Shown here: in pieces, positions 10,501 to 21,428 of the stretch
How the letters are laid out: the number at the start of each line of letters is the position of its first letter
Numbering within the stretch: position 1 is the first letter of the stretch
From: Notospermus geniculatus
Taxonomy: Eukaryota > Nemertea > Pilidiophora > Heteronemertea > Lineidae
DNA: 64,000 nt
Assembly: GCA_002633025.1 (NCBI GenBank)
Contig: NMRB01000112.1
Location: forward strand, 275,862 to 339,861
Reading direction: 5' to 3'
Position numbers and translations under genes: made by a program
The notes under the pieces: model-generated
Told to the model about the DNA's origin: nothing
The model's database searches: none
Seen by the model: only the letters and a program-made list of their open reading frames with translations

Positions 10501-13343
10501 ATTGGACTTTGGCATTGCATTTTTCAACCAAATCTTTTAAATTTGTCGCTACCTGTACCGATAGTTTATATGATGGTTTGACTTCATTTCCAGTGCAGAA
10601 ACAAACTGTGTATGATCAATTTTGAGATTATATTTGCAGATTTCAAGGGTACGGTGTTGACCAGTGGACGAATACATCGGCCCACCTTTGGTGCTTTCTT
10701 CGTCCCTTTGGGGACTGCCTCTTCTTCCTCGCTTTCATAATCATAATCATCATCATCGTACGTGCTGCCCTGTAACCAAATAACTGACTGTTTATTGTGA
10801 GAAACACACGAATGCTTGCACATAGCACAAGGCCTAATCCATGGATTCAACTTAAATACATCATGTAGGTTCTTTCAAAATATTAACAATGTACTTACTT
10901 GACTTTTCTTCTGTCTGTGAACAGCCACCTGAAAAATTGAAAAGATAAGTGTTTTATACAGTTCCTCGTGAATCACCTCCTCAACTAAAGCATAGCATGG
11001 GACTGACATAACAGGCCTGTGGCTAGAGTTTATGGGTCTCATTTATATGAAAGACCGATAGTGCACTTGTATCGTACCTGTGCAAACTGTTGTTGCATGG
11101 CCTGGATCTGCTGAAACTGGGCATTTTGCATCTGTTGGTTTATGCTGTTTACATAGGTTGCATATGGCATCTGGTATGGAGCAGGAGCCTGGAAAAGATA
11201 AAGATCAAAAAGGCCTTTGTTAACCTGCCTGTCTGTATACGGTGTAGCTCTAATTTACCGGTAGTCAAAGCCTTACCTCCCTATCTACTTTGGATATCAA
11301 CTTAATCATTGGCTGCGTACTTCGGATAAGGCTTTACTGTGCCTTCAGTCAACTCGAATGTCCCCGAAACCGTCTGCCTTCGTAACAGCTCTTCCACTGT
11401 CATGCGTTTGATTTCAGCCTTTAGGTCAGTACTTTCAGCAATTTCATCACTACTGACAGCCTGTCCAAATGAAATACACAAAAGTTTAAGAAGATCTGAG
11501 TGTTGTATTGGGCAGGCGTAAAAAAATCAAACACTCTGTGAAGTGAATAAGTGATTGGACTTTGGCATTGCATTTTTCAACCAAATCTTTTAAATTTGTC
11601 GCTACCTGCACCGATAGTTTATATAATGGTTTGACTTCATTTGCAGTGCAGAAAACAAACTGTGCATGATCAATTTTGAGTGGACGAATACATCGGCCCA
11701 CCTTTGGAGCTTTCTTCGTCCCTTTGGGGACTGCCTCTTCTTCCTCGCTTTCATAATCATAATCATCATCATCGTACGTGCTGCCCTGTAACCAAATAAC
11801 TGACTGTTTATTGTGAGAAACACAGGAATGCTTGCACATAGCACAAGGCCTATAAATCCACGGATTCAACCTAAATACATCATGTACATTGTTTCAAAAT
11901 ATTAACAATGTACTTACTTGACTTTTCTTCTGTCTGTGAACAGCCATCTGAAAAATTGAAAAGATAAGTGTTTTATACAGTTCCTGGTGAATCACCTCCT
12001 TAATAGCATGGGACTGACATAACAGGCCTGTGGCTAGAGTTTATGGGTCTCACTTATATGAAAGACCGATAGTGCACTTGTACCGTACCTGTGCGAACTG
12101 TTGTTGCATGGCCTGGATCTGCTGAAACTGGGCATTTTGCATCTGTTGGTTTATGCTGTTTACATAGGTTGCATATGGCATCTGGTATGGAGCAGGAGCC
12201 TGGAAAAGATAAAGATCAAAAAAGCCTTTGTTAACCTGCCTGTCTGTATACGGTGTAGCTCTAATTTACCGGTAGTCAAAGCCTTACCTCCCTATCTACT
12301 TTGGATATCAACTTAGGCCTAAAAAAAAAAATGTCTTGTTTCGGGTCATGTCAGTTTGAAAAATTAGGGTCGGTCGGTCGGAATAAAATTTTATTTTTTA
12401 CAAATTTTTTCCCAAAGTTTGCTTGAAAAACTGTGTGTAAAATAGGAAATGTCAGCTGAAATAACGAAGTGGAACTGATCTGTAACATAGGGGGCCTAGG
12501 AAGAGCTGTAGATTCTGCATGTCATGAATGTTCCTTCTTCATTTGTTGTTCTCTTGTCATTTTTTGAAAGTTTTAATTGAAAAAACAGTATTATTGTGTG
12601 ATTTTTTAGTTTTATTTTTTCTAGGTTTGGAAAAAAATTTTAGGGTCGGGGCATTTTCAGGAGGGTCGGTCGGCTGACCCGAAACAAGACATTTATTTTT
12701 TTAGGCCTTACATTTCCTTGGTACATTTGCTGGACAGTCTGGTATTGCTGCTGAATACTTTGCACAGCTGGGGCAGTGAATCCTGGTACCGCTCCGCTAC
12801 CATAACCGGAATGGTATGACCCTGGAAATTAGAAAATGATGGACTGATGACTTTTTTAAAGAACTGGAAGTCGAAGTGGTTTCAAATTTAGTGAGTACAA
12901 GAACTGGAGATCATCACAGATTCTAACTGCAAAAACCTTACCATGTGAATAGTTGACATTGTAAGCACTCTGTTGCTGATAACCATAACTGGATGCTGGA
13001 GGGGGTGGTGGCCCAGAGCTGGCAGCAGCATATGCGAATGGTCCACCACCAGGGGGTGGGGGGCCTGAGTTAGAGGGGTAGTTGGACTGTAAAAGTGAGA
13101 AATATAAATGGCATGAGACCCCACAGCTGATAGCATATGATATACCGGCAACGCTACTAATGATATTGTGCAAATTCTCAGCTAATATTCTGAAGGCACC
13201 CTGATTATGATCTAGGCCTGTTAGGCATACACAATGTATAGGGTTATGGCAGGGCTAGCATAGCTACTTTTCATTCTTGAACACTTCATCATTGAATGAA
13301 ATTTGTAATCATAGCAAGTACTCACCCCGTATCCATACGACAT
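7552..13343 (-). CDS. Long-tailed annexin (A7/A11-like)
   Basis: Annexins bind acidic phospholipids in a calcium-dependent way at cytosolic membrane faces. Exons in transcript order: 13326-13343, 12942-13086, 12712-12821, 12089-12199, 11918-11947, 11702-11785, then duplicates 11078-11188, 10899-10928, 10686-10769, then 10148-10409, 9843-9937, 9483-9596, 9204-9294, 8805-9056, 8173-8270, 7969-8044 and 7552-7790. The reading is 649 residues with both exon blocks, 574 with one. The start is MSYGYG. Residues 7-91 are Pro/Gly/Tyr/Gln-rich like the A7/A11 tails; Gln-rich and acidic DDDDYDYESEEEE segments follow. The four core repeats begin near residue 310, and the calcium-loop motif appears as KGLGTDE, YGLGTDE, EDRWGTDE and KGLGTDD, with paired SGDF/SGDY motifs. 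All duplicated exons are multiples of three, so the frame survives inclusion of one or both sets. Minus-strand neighbour RPP21 ends about 0.3 kb upstream. Confidence 0.9.
8298..8432. repeat. Palindromic element in annexin intron
   Basis: The ends AATGGCTGATATTCATAAAA and TTTATGAATACCAGCCAATG are inverted copies. The interior carries a second pair around TTTGCAGTACATTTACTTTG. The element lies entirely in the intron between the exons at 8173-8270 and 8805-9056, with no coding content. Confidence 0.65.
10254..12315. repeat. Abutting tandem duplication of annexin exons
   Basis: Positions 10254-11304 and 11305-12315 are head-to-tail copies of about 1 kb with few differences. Each carries a 111-nt Gln-rich exon, a 30-nt exon and an 84-nt acidic exon. 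The second block also carries the 5' part of the 262-nt exon, cut by the junction at 11304/11305. Read from its acceptor at 11461, that truncated exon runs into a TAA two codons past PKYAA. It has no donor, so it would end translation if it were retained. The 111-nt and 84-nt exon pairs encode identical peptides, while the 30-nt pair differs by Met/Val at its first codon. Confidence 0.85.
12316..12709. mobile_element. MITE ending at an annexin splice donor
   Basis: The termini are GGCCTAAAAAAAAAAATGTC after TTA and CATTTATTTTTTTAGGCC before TTA, with inner inverted GTCTTGTTTCGGGTCA / TGACCCGAAACAAGAC. TTA at 12313-12315 and 12707-12709 is the target duplication, so this is a PIF/Harbinger-like non-autonomous element. 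The right-hand TTA, read on the minus strand, forms part of the GTAAGG donor of the annexin exon at 12712-12821. Its left end coincides with the end of the exon duplication. Confidence 0.8.
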
Positions 13344-13926
13344 GATCACGCAAAGCTAAAGCTAAAGCTATCTTGAAATATGGATTGTTTCAGAGCATTT
13401 GGTGTAATTTTCCACTCATGTACATCAAGCTGTTAAGCATGTACTGACTATGTATATGGCATATTGTGGCAACCATTTGTAAACAACCTGGCCATGCCAA
13501 AGGCTAATCTGCAGACCAAATATTGTGTGTTCTAACAAAGGCCAAGGATAACTAGTGCCATCTACTGGAACTGTTTGAAGAGAAGTAAAGTACCTTGAAT
13601 GCAGCATGAATACTTGAATTCTGAGGACTTCCATGAATAAAGCAAGTTGGGATAGAGTTATCACAAATTATAAACTGATTTATTGAGGTCATATTCCAAC
13701 AAGAAAAAATCATGGATGAAATTAACCTCAGTAAGTAATAAAGATGTACCTATTGACCATGCAATCAATCCTAATCAAGTTAGTGTCAATTAATTAGCAA
13801 AGAATTACTGAGTAACTGTGGAAAGATTCTACATTGTACACCACAGCATAAAGAATCACAAATGATTTTCCACAATCTTGATACATTCTTCAGTCGGGAA
13901 GACAAGGACCAGAATCACCCGAGTCC

Positions 13927-16371
13927 CTATCCAGTGTCCATAGGCAAAGAAGACTGCTTATCGTTATCGTCCTCAGGAGTCAAAGTTCTATCCTTTTCTC
14001 TAGCGTCAGTCGAAGGTAAATCCTCACTCACATGGGGGCATGGTACCGGTATAGTTTTACTGTCACTTTCAACCTTGTCATCAGCCACAGATGTTCTACC
14101 CTCGGCCTGCTCACCTGATACAAGTGATTCAGCAGCAGCAGCAGGATTACATGTGTCCTTTTCTGCACAACCTCCCTTTGAACTGGTGGGTTGAGTCCCT
14201 CCTGAAGAAAACATTTAAGTTTGTAAATCATCAATAGTTTCGAAGCTCCCCACCACCACCACCAACTTGGATTCTACGGAAATTTTGCACACACACACTT
14301 CTTTGGGAAGCAACAAAAACATAAGATTGGTTGTGAACAACGCCTGCCAACTCGATGGTCATTTGCATTTCTGTGAGTTACCAAGAAATCCCGGAGAAAA
14401 ATCAAGATGGCAGAGGAGCTAAAGCCCCAAATACCTAGAATGAAGCTAATAAGAGCCCTGACCAGTGTGCAAATGACTCTGTACACAATATAGGTGATTT
14501 AACTTCATGCAGGAGGAAACTAGACACTTCATGAGCAAAAATTTAGTGTCAGTAACTTCCTTCAAATACCCACCATCTCCAGTTTCTTTTCTTTTGACCC
14601 AAGCTTCCGTTTGTTCTGTCCACAGTTTGTAGTCAGCATTGGATGTAAATCGCTTCAGTGCATTGCATTCCAAGCACTGTACGACAGTGTGTTTGTTCTT
14701 CCTTCCTGAAATAGACAAGTATTTTGTAAGTCTAAATCCTACTTATTTTCCAATGTAATACAGTCTCAAAGTGCTTCACATTATTATCCAAGCCTCTCCA
14801 GAAACCTTTCCGGAACCCAAGAAGCAGCTCATTCAGCACATCACTCGATCCTTTTAGACCAGCTGAGGTTCAATGAAAGATGTTGACTCAGCCCTGAATC
14901 AAGCTGAACTTACGATCCCTGGACCAGACATGAAGCAATGAAGAACAAGAGAAGGACATCGGAGCGATGTCAATGGTTTCCGATGAGAAGTTGACTACTC
15001 TAGAGCTAGTTATCTGTGACCTTGACCTCTGACCTTGAGAAGTATTGCGTAACTGGAAAAGGCATCCTTGATTAAACTTATAGGAGATGGTTAATTCGGG
15101 ATTCTAATTAGTTTTCTCCTGAAATTCTGAGCAGATTTGCACTTTAGAACAGTTTGACCTTGACCTTGACCTCTGACCTTCAAGGTCATTGCGTAATCTG
15201 AGAGCTCATCCTTGATAACCTAGGTGTAGGTGAAGGTTTTAGGCTTCCACCATCACTAGGTTCTGTCTCATGTTATTTGTGATGGTTGGCTGTGACCAGA
15301 TGCCCGGAACGAGTGTTTACACATAACAAGCATTGTGGTATGCAGTTGATAGTACAGATCGTGCCAGGATATTCAGCTTCCTGCTGCCTGAGAAGTGTGG
15401 CGTCGATCTTCTTCATTATTCAGAGTGCGACACTCGCGAATATATTTCCCCGCGGAAAATTTTTATAAGGACCTTTACCGTGAATATTTACCCCCGCGAA
15501 TGCTGCATTTTTAGGCCATTCGCCAACATTTAGGACGCGAAAATATTTCGCTTTACGGTAGGTGATTTAACTTCATGCAGGAGGAAACTAGACACTTCAT
15601 GAGCAAAAATTTAGTGTCAGTAACTTCCTTGAAATACCCACCATCTCCAGTTTCTTTTCTTTTGACCCAAGCTTCCGTTTGTTCTGTCCACAGTTTGTAG
15701 TCAGCATTGGATGTAAATCTCTTCAGTGCATTGCATTCCAAGCACTGTACGACAGTGTGTTTGTTCTTCCTTCCTGAAATAGACAAGTATTTTGTAAGTC
15801 TAATTAATCCTACTTATTTTCCAATGTAATACAGTCTCAAAGTGCTTCACATTATTATCCAAGTCTCTCCAGAAACCTTTCCGGAACTCAAGAAGCAGCT
15901 CATTCAGCACATCACTCAATCCTTTCAGACACCAGCTGAGGTTCAATGAAAGATGTTGACTCAGCCCTGAATCAAGCTGAACTTACAATCCCTGGACCAG
16001 ACATGAAGCAACTTGAAGAATTAGGTTGTCTAAGAAGACTGGTTACTGTAGTGTAAATTGCAAAACTGCAAAATTATGGAAAACATACTGCTGCTTCGAA
16101 TGCGAACTGTTGCTGAAACTCCTGGAACCAGTAACATGTAGCATTTCTTGCACAGAGTACGTTTGATGCTTGGATCTCTGAAAAAGAATCAATTGAATTT
16201 GAATGAATTGAACCTGGCAGGTATGGCAGATTCTTCAGGCTGAGAGGATTTATGCTCTTTTTTTACTTACATCCTCAGAACAAGCTTCTTGGCAATTGAC
16301 TGCATTGTCTGCATATAAAACCTGACGAGCTGCGTGTTTTCCGGATTCTGTGAAAGGGTGCATGTTGCAAG
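13927..16371 (-). CDS. RPP21: Ribonuclease P/MRP subunit p21 (Rpr2 family), 5' exon not found
   Basis: RPP21 is a zinc-ribbon subunit of RNase P, which removes 5' leaders from pre-tRNA in the nucleus. Exons in transcript order are 16271-16371, 16089-16177, then 15642-15773 and/or 14574-14705, then 13927-14201. Together they give 198 residues with one copy of the 132-nt exon. The family signatures are NPENTQLVRFYMQTMQSIAK, then DPSIKRTLCKKC with the first zinc pair, LLVPGVSATVRIR, and VVQCLECNALKRF with the second zinc pair. The last exon is a divergent Ser/Asp-rich tail ending PMDTG. The first exon, which in relatives encodes the start Met and an FxRxNFLYQ helix, should end in phase 0 upstream of 16371; I could not place it. 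AATAAA on the minus strand at 13679-13684 fits the 3' end. Confidence 0.88.
14938..15290. repeat. Dispersed repeat rich in TGACCTTGA half-sites
   Basis: It begins AGAAGGACATCGGAGCGATG and carries repeated TGACCTTGACC, TCTGACCTT and TCAAGGTCATTGCGTAA motifs in two blocks about 110 bp apart. A second copy of the first block is at 43405-43611, cut off by an assembly gap. The motif equals the extended half-site recognised by ERR/SF-1-type nuclear receptors; binding is not implied by sequence alone. Confidence 0.75.
15370..15558. repeat. CGCGAATAT/GCGAAAATATT-rich segment
   Basis: Short motifs such as TCGCGAATATATTTCCCCGC, CCCCCGCGAATG and CGCGAAAATATTTCGC recur in both orientations, with TTTACCGTGAATATTTAC and a terminal TTTACGGTA. 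This suggests a short inverted repeat element. No gene is seen. Confidence 0.45.
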
Positions 16372-16675
16372 CTGAAAATGAAAACAAGAGTTCGTATGAA
16401 GTTCCTTCAGGGCAGGCCAATGGGAACTTCTGTTCTGAATTCTCTGGGTTGTGGTTGTCCTGAGCTGAGGTCAGTCGTATTTCATAGCCTAATGAATATC
16501 AAAATGTTGAGCACGTATTGAAAGCTGTTGAACCATCTGAACCGGAATCAAAGTCCGGTCTTATTTGTTCAGCGAGGGATTAGAATATATCATGTTGTAT
16601 ATGGCTCGAGAGACCATGACCATTCGAATATAGGCCTAGCCCCCTAGGCCTATGGTGACCTTACATTACAATAGC

Positions 16676-17046
16676 CAGCTATAGACAAATCCCAGATTCC
16701 CAGATCCGCCAACACCATATTAATAGGCCTAGACAAATCTCGAATTGACAAAAAACGAGAAAGATCTGCACACTTCCGCCGAAATGGCAAACAGAACCTC
16801 GACCTGAAACCAGCTGACGTGATGCAATCCATGATTCAGCAATGGTCGACTCTGACGCAACGTCATCGAACGCACTGTCGTCACATGGTCGTGGGGTTTT
16901 CTGCGTCACGTCATTCAGTGTCGGATGGTTTCAGACCGAGGTTCTGTTTGCCATTTCGGCGGAAATGCACAGATCTTTCTCGTTTTTGTCAATTCGGGAT
17001 TTGTCTAGGCGCTAGGCCTAGGCCTATTGTTGGTGTTGGCGGATCT
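16676..17046. repeat. Inverted repeat with about 110-bp arms
   Basis: The left arm contains AGATCCGCCAACACC, then GACAAAAAACGAGAAAGATC, then CCGCCGAAATGGCAAACAGA. The right arm holds the same in inverted order. The central 120 bp are not repeated. It resembles a non-autonomous DNA transposon. Confidence 0.75.
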
Positions 17047-17107
17047 ACATTCCTAGGACGGGACGGACGCTGATTCATGCACAGGTTCTTGTCATGTTGT
17101 GGTTCGA

Positions 17108-17203
17108 TACTATACTAGGGGAGCACAGGCCCTTACACACTATAGCCTAGGCCTACATTCTCAGTGAAGTGTGTAAGGACCTGTGGTCCCCTAGTATACT
17201 GTG
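17108..17203. repeat. Short inverted repeat
   Basis: The left arm, ACTATACTAGGGGAGCACAG then GCCCTTACACAC, pairs with the right arm GTGTGTAAGGACCTGTGGTC then CCCTAGTATACT. The centre is the TAGCCTAGGCCTACATTCTC spacer. Confidence 0.7.
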
Positions 17204-18335
17204 CTGTGATTCCTCGGGCAATCGTCAGCCAGCGCCACCGTCGGACGCCAATGGAACCACGTTACCAGGCTCCGGGCATGGCAAAATTGACTCGGTTATC
17301 AGTGCAAAAACCTCTGTCAGATAAGACACAGGCAGGTTCTAACTCCCGATAAGGGATTCGTCTCTCAGTTTTCTGACTTTTGGCTTTGTCTTCGTCATGT
17401 TCGTCCTGTTCGTCCATATCCGACGATCAGCGACCACCAAATGATCACATTCAGGTCTGCAGTCCACCTATCTGCCTATCCACTCACACCCCTGCGACCG
17501 AGGTTGAAAACATGGTTGAATAACAGAATAGCGAAAACGCGAAAACGCATGACCTTTTCCTTCATCTCTTTTTACATGTCTTAGGCCTACCTACCGTCAC
17601 AACTTATAAGCAGAATCGGCTCATTTTAGAATTCATTCAATGATCTCACGGGCCCATCACAAATAAAAGAGATAGTAATGAGCACAACACAGACAGGCGC
17701 GCCACAGAGTCGGACACACCAACAAAAACATGATGCATGCATGCACACTGTCACTGTGCATGCTGTGGTAGCAGCAGCATGAGCAGTGGCAGAACTCTGG
17801 TGGTACTGCACTGCTGTGTACATATACATGGTGGATGGTGTGTCTGTGTGTGTAGTGGCGCCGAGTGTAGGCCAGGCCCTACTACTCATAGGCCTACTGT
17901 ACTGGCTACTCACCTTGCTCACTGCTGCCCGGCCATCCATGTCGATGCGGGCAATAATGCGAGTAGGCTATTTAGCCTAAAAGTGCGGTCATAGCTAGGC
18001 CTACATGTCATACCAACAAGTGCACCACCACACTCTTCTCCTGGACATTCCAGACTTGTGACATATTCTGTCATTCGTAAATGGGTAAGCATGTCAATTC
18101 CATTCCTACACATGTGTTCTTTTGCATGAGTTGTAGCTTCTGTTCATGTAATGGTGACTTCAGTCCAAGCAGTGAGTGTGACATGGTTCAAGTATACATG
18201 CTCACTGATTTGTATGTTCCTTATTATTCTGTGGTAATTTATTCATGCAACATAGGTAGCTACATGTAGTCATCTGTTCTTTGAAACTACCTGCATAGAA
18301 ATTTCAGAATTATTTTGTAAACTGTGTGCTTTCAG

Positions 18336-20739
18336 TATGCCACAAGTGCAGCGCCTATTCCATCATCAAACAATGGTAATTCAAGTCTTCAAGAAAAGCC
18401 TGATGCTTCACTTATGAAAGATGAACCAGCACAAGTCTCTGTTGATCAGCCACTTCAAAAGTCAAAGGGCGTGTGCCCTGTCCCCTTGGAGTTGGACAAT
18501 AAGGTGTCCTTATTCATCAAGCACTCTAGTCACATTGTTGAAATCGGTTTAAAAACCAATGAAGATGAATTCGTGTTATTCAATCCCAAGTCGAACGAAG
18601 TGATCGATATAAAATTGAATAGAGAGAACATTGAGAACTTGTATGATGAAAAGAACAAGAAAGAGGGGATGCCAACAGTGGAGTCGATTCATGAGGTCAT
18701 GTGGAGAGAGCAGAGGCTGGATATAAGAAAGTTGCCCCAGTACTACATGATGTTGTCTAAGTCAAGATTGACAGGTAAAAATTAATTTTGATGTGTAAAA
18801 TCCTTGGTGTATCGGTAATTGCCCGTTATTGCCCAATATTAAATGAGGAGAGAGAAGTATCAGGTTCCATCATAACTGGCTGTACAGTTAATGTTGGATG
18901 AAATTTATACATGTATGTGCAGTCACAGTGTCAATGATGAAAAAGTTGTAATGGATGGTACATCGGCCTATATTTGATATATTTTCAGCACTTGTGGTGA
19001 TGACTGCCATGGCTGGCTATGGCATGGCCCCGGGCACTTTTGCACCTTCCACATTGCTCCTGTGTTCTTTTGGAACAGCGCTTACCTCAGCTGCAGCGAA
19101 TTCAGTCAATCAGGTTTGTTGGCCTATTTTCTTCTTAGAATCTGATTTCACTGAAAATCTGCTGTCAATTGTCATAGTCCTGCTTTGGTCGGGTGAGGAA
19201 TTGTACAATTGTGCTCAGTCATATATCAGCATGGATGTCACAATGATTTCAACTGAAAGCTCATTGCTTCCAAATCCACTTTACCATGTAGAATGATAAA
19301 AGTGGAAAAATGCATGGTGTCATATTACCGGTAACCAGTTTTGCCGAGATTACCTTGAAAATATAAATGAATTGTAAAATGTATCACTTTCAGTTTTTTG
19401 AGGTCCCATTTGATGCTCAGATGAATCGGACGAAAAATAGAGTTATTGTGACAGGGCGCATAAGGTAAAACAATTAATTTCTGGAAATTCAGCAAGCCAT
19501 TCACCTGATCATACCTAGTCTGGCCAGTTATGGAGAGAAAGTGAAGGGTTGTACAACAGTGTTCTGTCTTTTTGTATGCCCAGCCATCACTCAGATTGAA
19601 AATACATTTGCTCTGAACATCTAATTGGGCAAAATGTGATGAACTGGAAAATTTTTGTGAAACTTCATCCGAAAAAGTACATTCCATCAACATTTCATTC
19701 ACTTCATGACATGTGTCAGTACATGTATATCCAATTTCAGCCCTCTCCATGCGGCAGGATTCGCTTCCTCCACTGCAGCCCTAGGCCTGACAACTCTGAC
19801 ATTTGGTGTGAATCCACTAACAGCTGGACTAGGAGCATTCAACCTTGTCTTGTACACCTTGGCTTATACGCCATTGAAAAGAGTGTCGATTGTGAATACT
19901 TGGGTTGGTGCTGTGGTTGGAGCCATACCACCAGTAATGGGTTGGACGGCATGTACTGGATCTCTAGACATAGGTAAGTAAGTCCAGAAATCCAGGGCCC
20001 AGTTTCACAAAGAATCTTAAGTCTAAAGTTTGACTTAAGTCATCATGTGACCAGGTTTCAGCAAATCAGATGGCTTCATTTCAGAATTAAGTTTTTTCTT
20101 AGACTTAAGATTCTTTGTGCAACTGGGCCCAGGTCTTCTGCAAATCTCGAATAAATCATTCAGGGCCAGTCTCAAAACCCACTGTAAGAGGCCCTCTGTG
20201 AACACTGTCTGATGTGGTCGTCTTCTCGTAGGTACAGCAGTACAGAAGCCTCATCATGTTGCCTGGGACTTCATCAGATTCGCCTGTCATTTACTGCAGT
20301 CTCTGCTGAATTTTTTTCAGGTGCTCTTCTACTCGGTGCCATATTATACTCCTGGCAGTTCCCGCACTTCAACGCCTTGAGTTGGAATTTACGTCCAGAG
20401 TATTCAAGAGCTGGTTACCGTATGATGTCCGTCGTCAATCCAGCACTCTGCAAACGTGTCGCACTTCGTCACAGCGCTGCAATGATTGGATTATGTACAT
20501 TGGCGCCCATTCTAGATGTCACAACATGGACGTTTGCGGCAGATTCACTGCCGCTGAATCTTTATTTGACATACTTAGCATGGAGGTTTTATAAACATGG
20601 GGACAGTAACACGAGCAGGAAACTTTTCCGGTTTAGCCTTGTTCACCTCCCTGCACTTATGCTGTTGCTGCTGATTAGCAAAAAGAGAGCAAGTAAACAG
20701 GATGAAATAGTCACTGATGCTGAGTTGAAGCCGTCTTGA
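18336..20739 (+). CDS. COX10: Protohaem IX farnesyltransferase (haem O synthase), 5' exon not found
   Basis: COX10 farnesylates haem B to haem O in the inner mitochondrial membrane, the step before haem A for cytochrome c oxidase. Exons: 18336-18774, 18989-19113, 19394-19464, 19741-19973, 20321-20739, giving 428 in-frame residues. The first is a soluble lead region ending [14 protein letters not shown]. Then come the UbiA-type helices and the first prenyl-binding motif, [20 protein letters not shown]. The highly conserved [19 protein letters not shown] with IPPVMGW follows, then [13 protein letters not shown]. The carboxyl end is a basic/acidic tail. The upstream exon with the mitochondrial targeting sequence was not found; the first exon listed starts at an AG and in phase 0. 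A 134-bp transposon sits in the last intron (19996-20129). This is the intact member of a duplicated pair (see 24678-26258). Confidence 0.93.
19996..20129. mobile_element. MITE in COX10 intron with CAG duplication
   Basis: The ends are exact inverted GGCCCAGTT / AACTGGGCC, with longer imperfect arms (TTTCACAAAGAATCTTAAGT). CAG flanks both sides. The second COX10 copy has an empty site here: it reads CCAGAAATCCAGGTCTTCTG without the insert. The element is thus about 134 bp and either inserted after the duplication or was lost from copy 2. Confidence 0.88.
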
Positions 20740-20950
20740 TGATAATACTTGTTTAAACAAGTACAATGTAGTATGATATGGCAATCCTGCAGGACAGTGA
20801 AAGTACTACCCACTTTCCCTCAGACTGGAATTGCCACGGTAGGAAAAGTGTGATATCTTGTGTATAAATGATTTCTTAAGAAAAGTATATGTACAGTAAA
20901 CCTTGCATTACATTTGTCTTTCAACATCCATCTTGGCAGGGTGTTGGCTC

Positions 20951-21428
20951 CAGGGATCGCGTTAAGGTGCGTCCATGCGTCCCTGGACGCATGAAATCAA
21001 CTTCAGACGCAAATTGAGAAAAAAAGTTTCCTGCAAAAACGTCCTCCTGAGATATTCAGGACGCAACGTAAGACGCCTAATTTTTTCATTCTTGCAATTG
21101 AAAAACGTCCATGCCAATATGGCCGTATGAATTTTTAGGATCTATGAGGAAAAAAACGCCCCCTTAGGCCTATTGACGCCGTCTCTGCGTTACCACGCGC
21201 ACTGTCAACATATCTCTTCATATTTGCTGGTCTTCCCTGCAAAAGAGTCCATTTAGTTGGACCTTGGAGGAATTATACTGACAGTATAATTATACTGTCA
21301 GTATAATTCCTCCAAGGTTGGACTCATGGGAATCGAATTTGGACTCCTCATTTTCAAGCAATCTGACGCAAAAAGAGTCCACTTGAAAAAAATGGACTCA
21401 TGAAAAAAAATCCTTAATGCTACCACTG
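20951..21428. mobile_element. 478-bp insertion with GGCTC duplication
   Basis: The ends are imperfect inverted repeats: CAGGGATCGCGTTAAGG and the complement of CCTTAATGCTACCACTG. GGCTC flanks both sides (20946-20950 and 21429-21433), and unit 2 has a single GGCTC at the matching site (26459-26463). It therefore moved after the duplication or was lost cleanly. The interior contains repeated GGACGC/GACGCA motifs, and a CTTGGAGGA micro-element is nested at 21263-21316. Confidence 0.8.
21263..21316. mobile_element. CTTGGAGGA micro-palindrome, copy 1 (54 bp)
   Basis: Near-perfect 54-bp palindrome with outer CTTGGAGGAATTATACTG arms. It is flanked by the exact 7-bp repeat GTTGGAC at 21256-21262 and 21317-21323. 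Confidence 0.85.

Larger units (their letters stand above)
14491..16010. repeat. Duplicated RPP21 exon block
   Basis: 14491-14937 and 15559-16010 are near-identical copies of one exon plus flanks. Both exon copies keep the acceptor and donor, encode the same peptide as far as I can read, and are 132 nt, so inclusion of both keeps the frame but would duplicate the second CxxC pair. A 620-bp stretch containing the TGACCTTGACC-rich repeat separates them. Confidence 0.85.
16372..18335. other. Head-to-head interval between RPP21 and COX10
   Basis: The first exons and promoters of both divergent genes must lie in this roughly 2 kb or beyond, but none is convincing. A large inverted repeat occupies 16676-17046 and a second 17108-17203. 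A minus-strand Met followed by an Asp/Glu-rich peptide (MDEQDEHDEDKAK) near 17418 has a gene-like composition but no family match and is not called. Confidence 0.5.

Noticed and set aside
17330-17420. Acidic minus-strand peptide (MDEQDEHDEDKAK) as the RPP21 first exon
   Set aside because: It lacks the FxRxNFLYQ helix expected at the end of that exon and no phase-0 donor could be tied to 16371.
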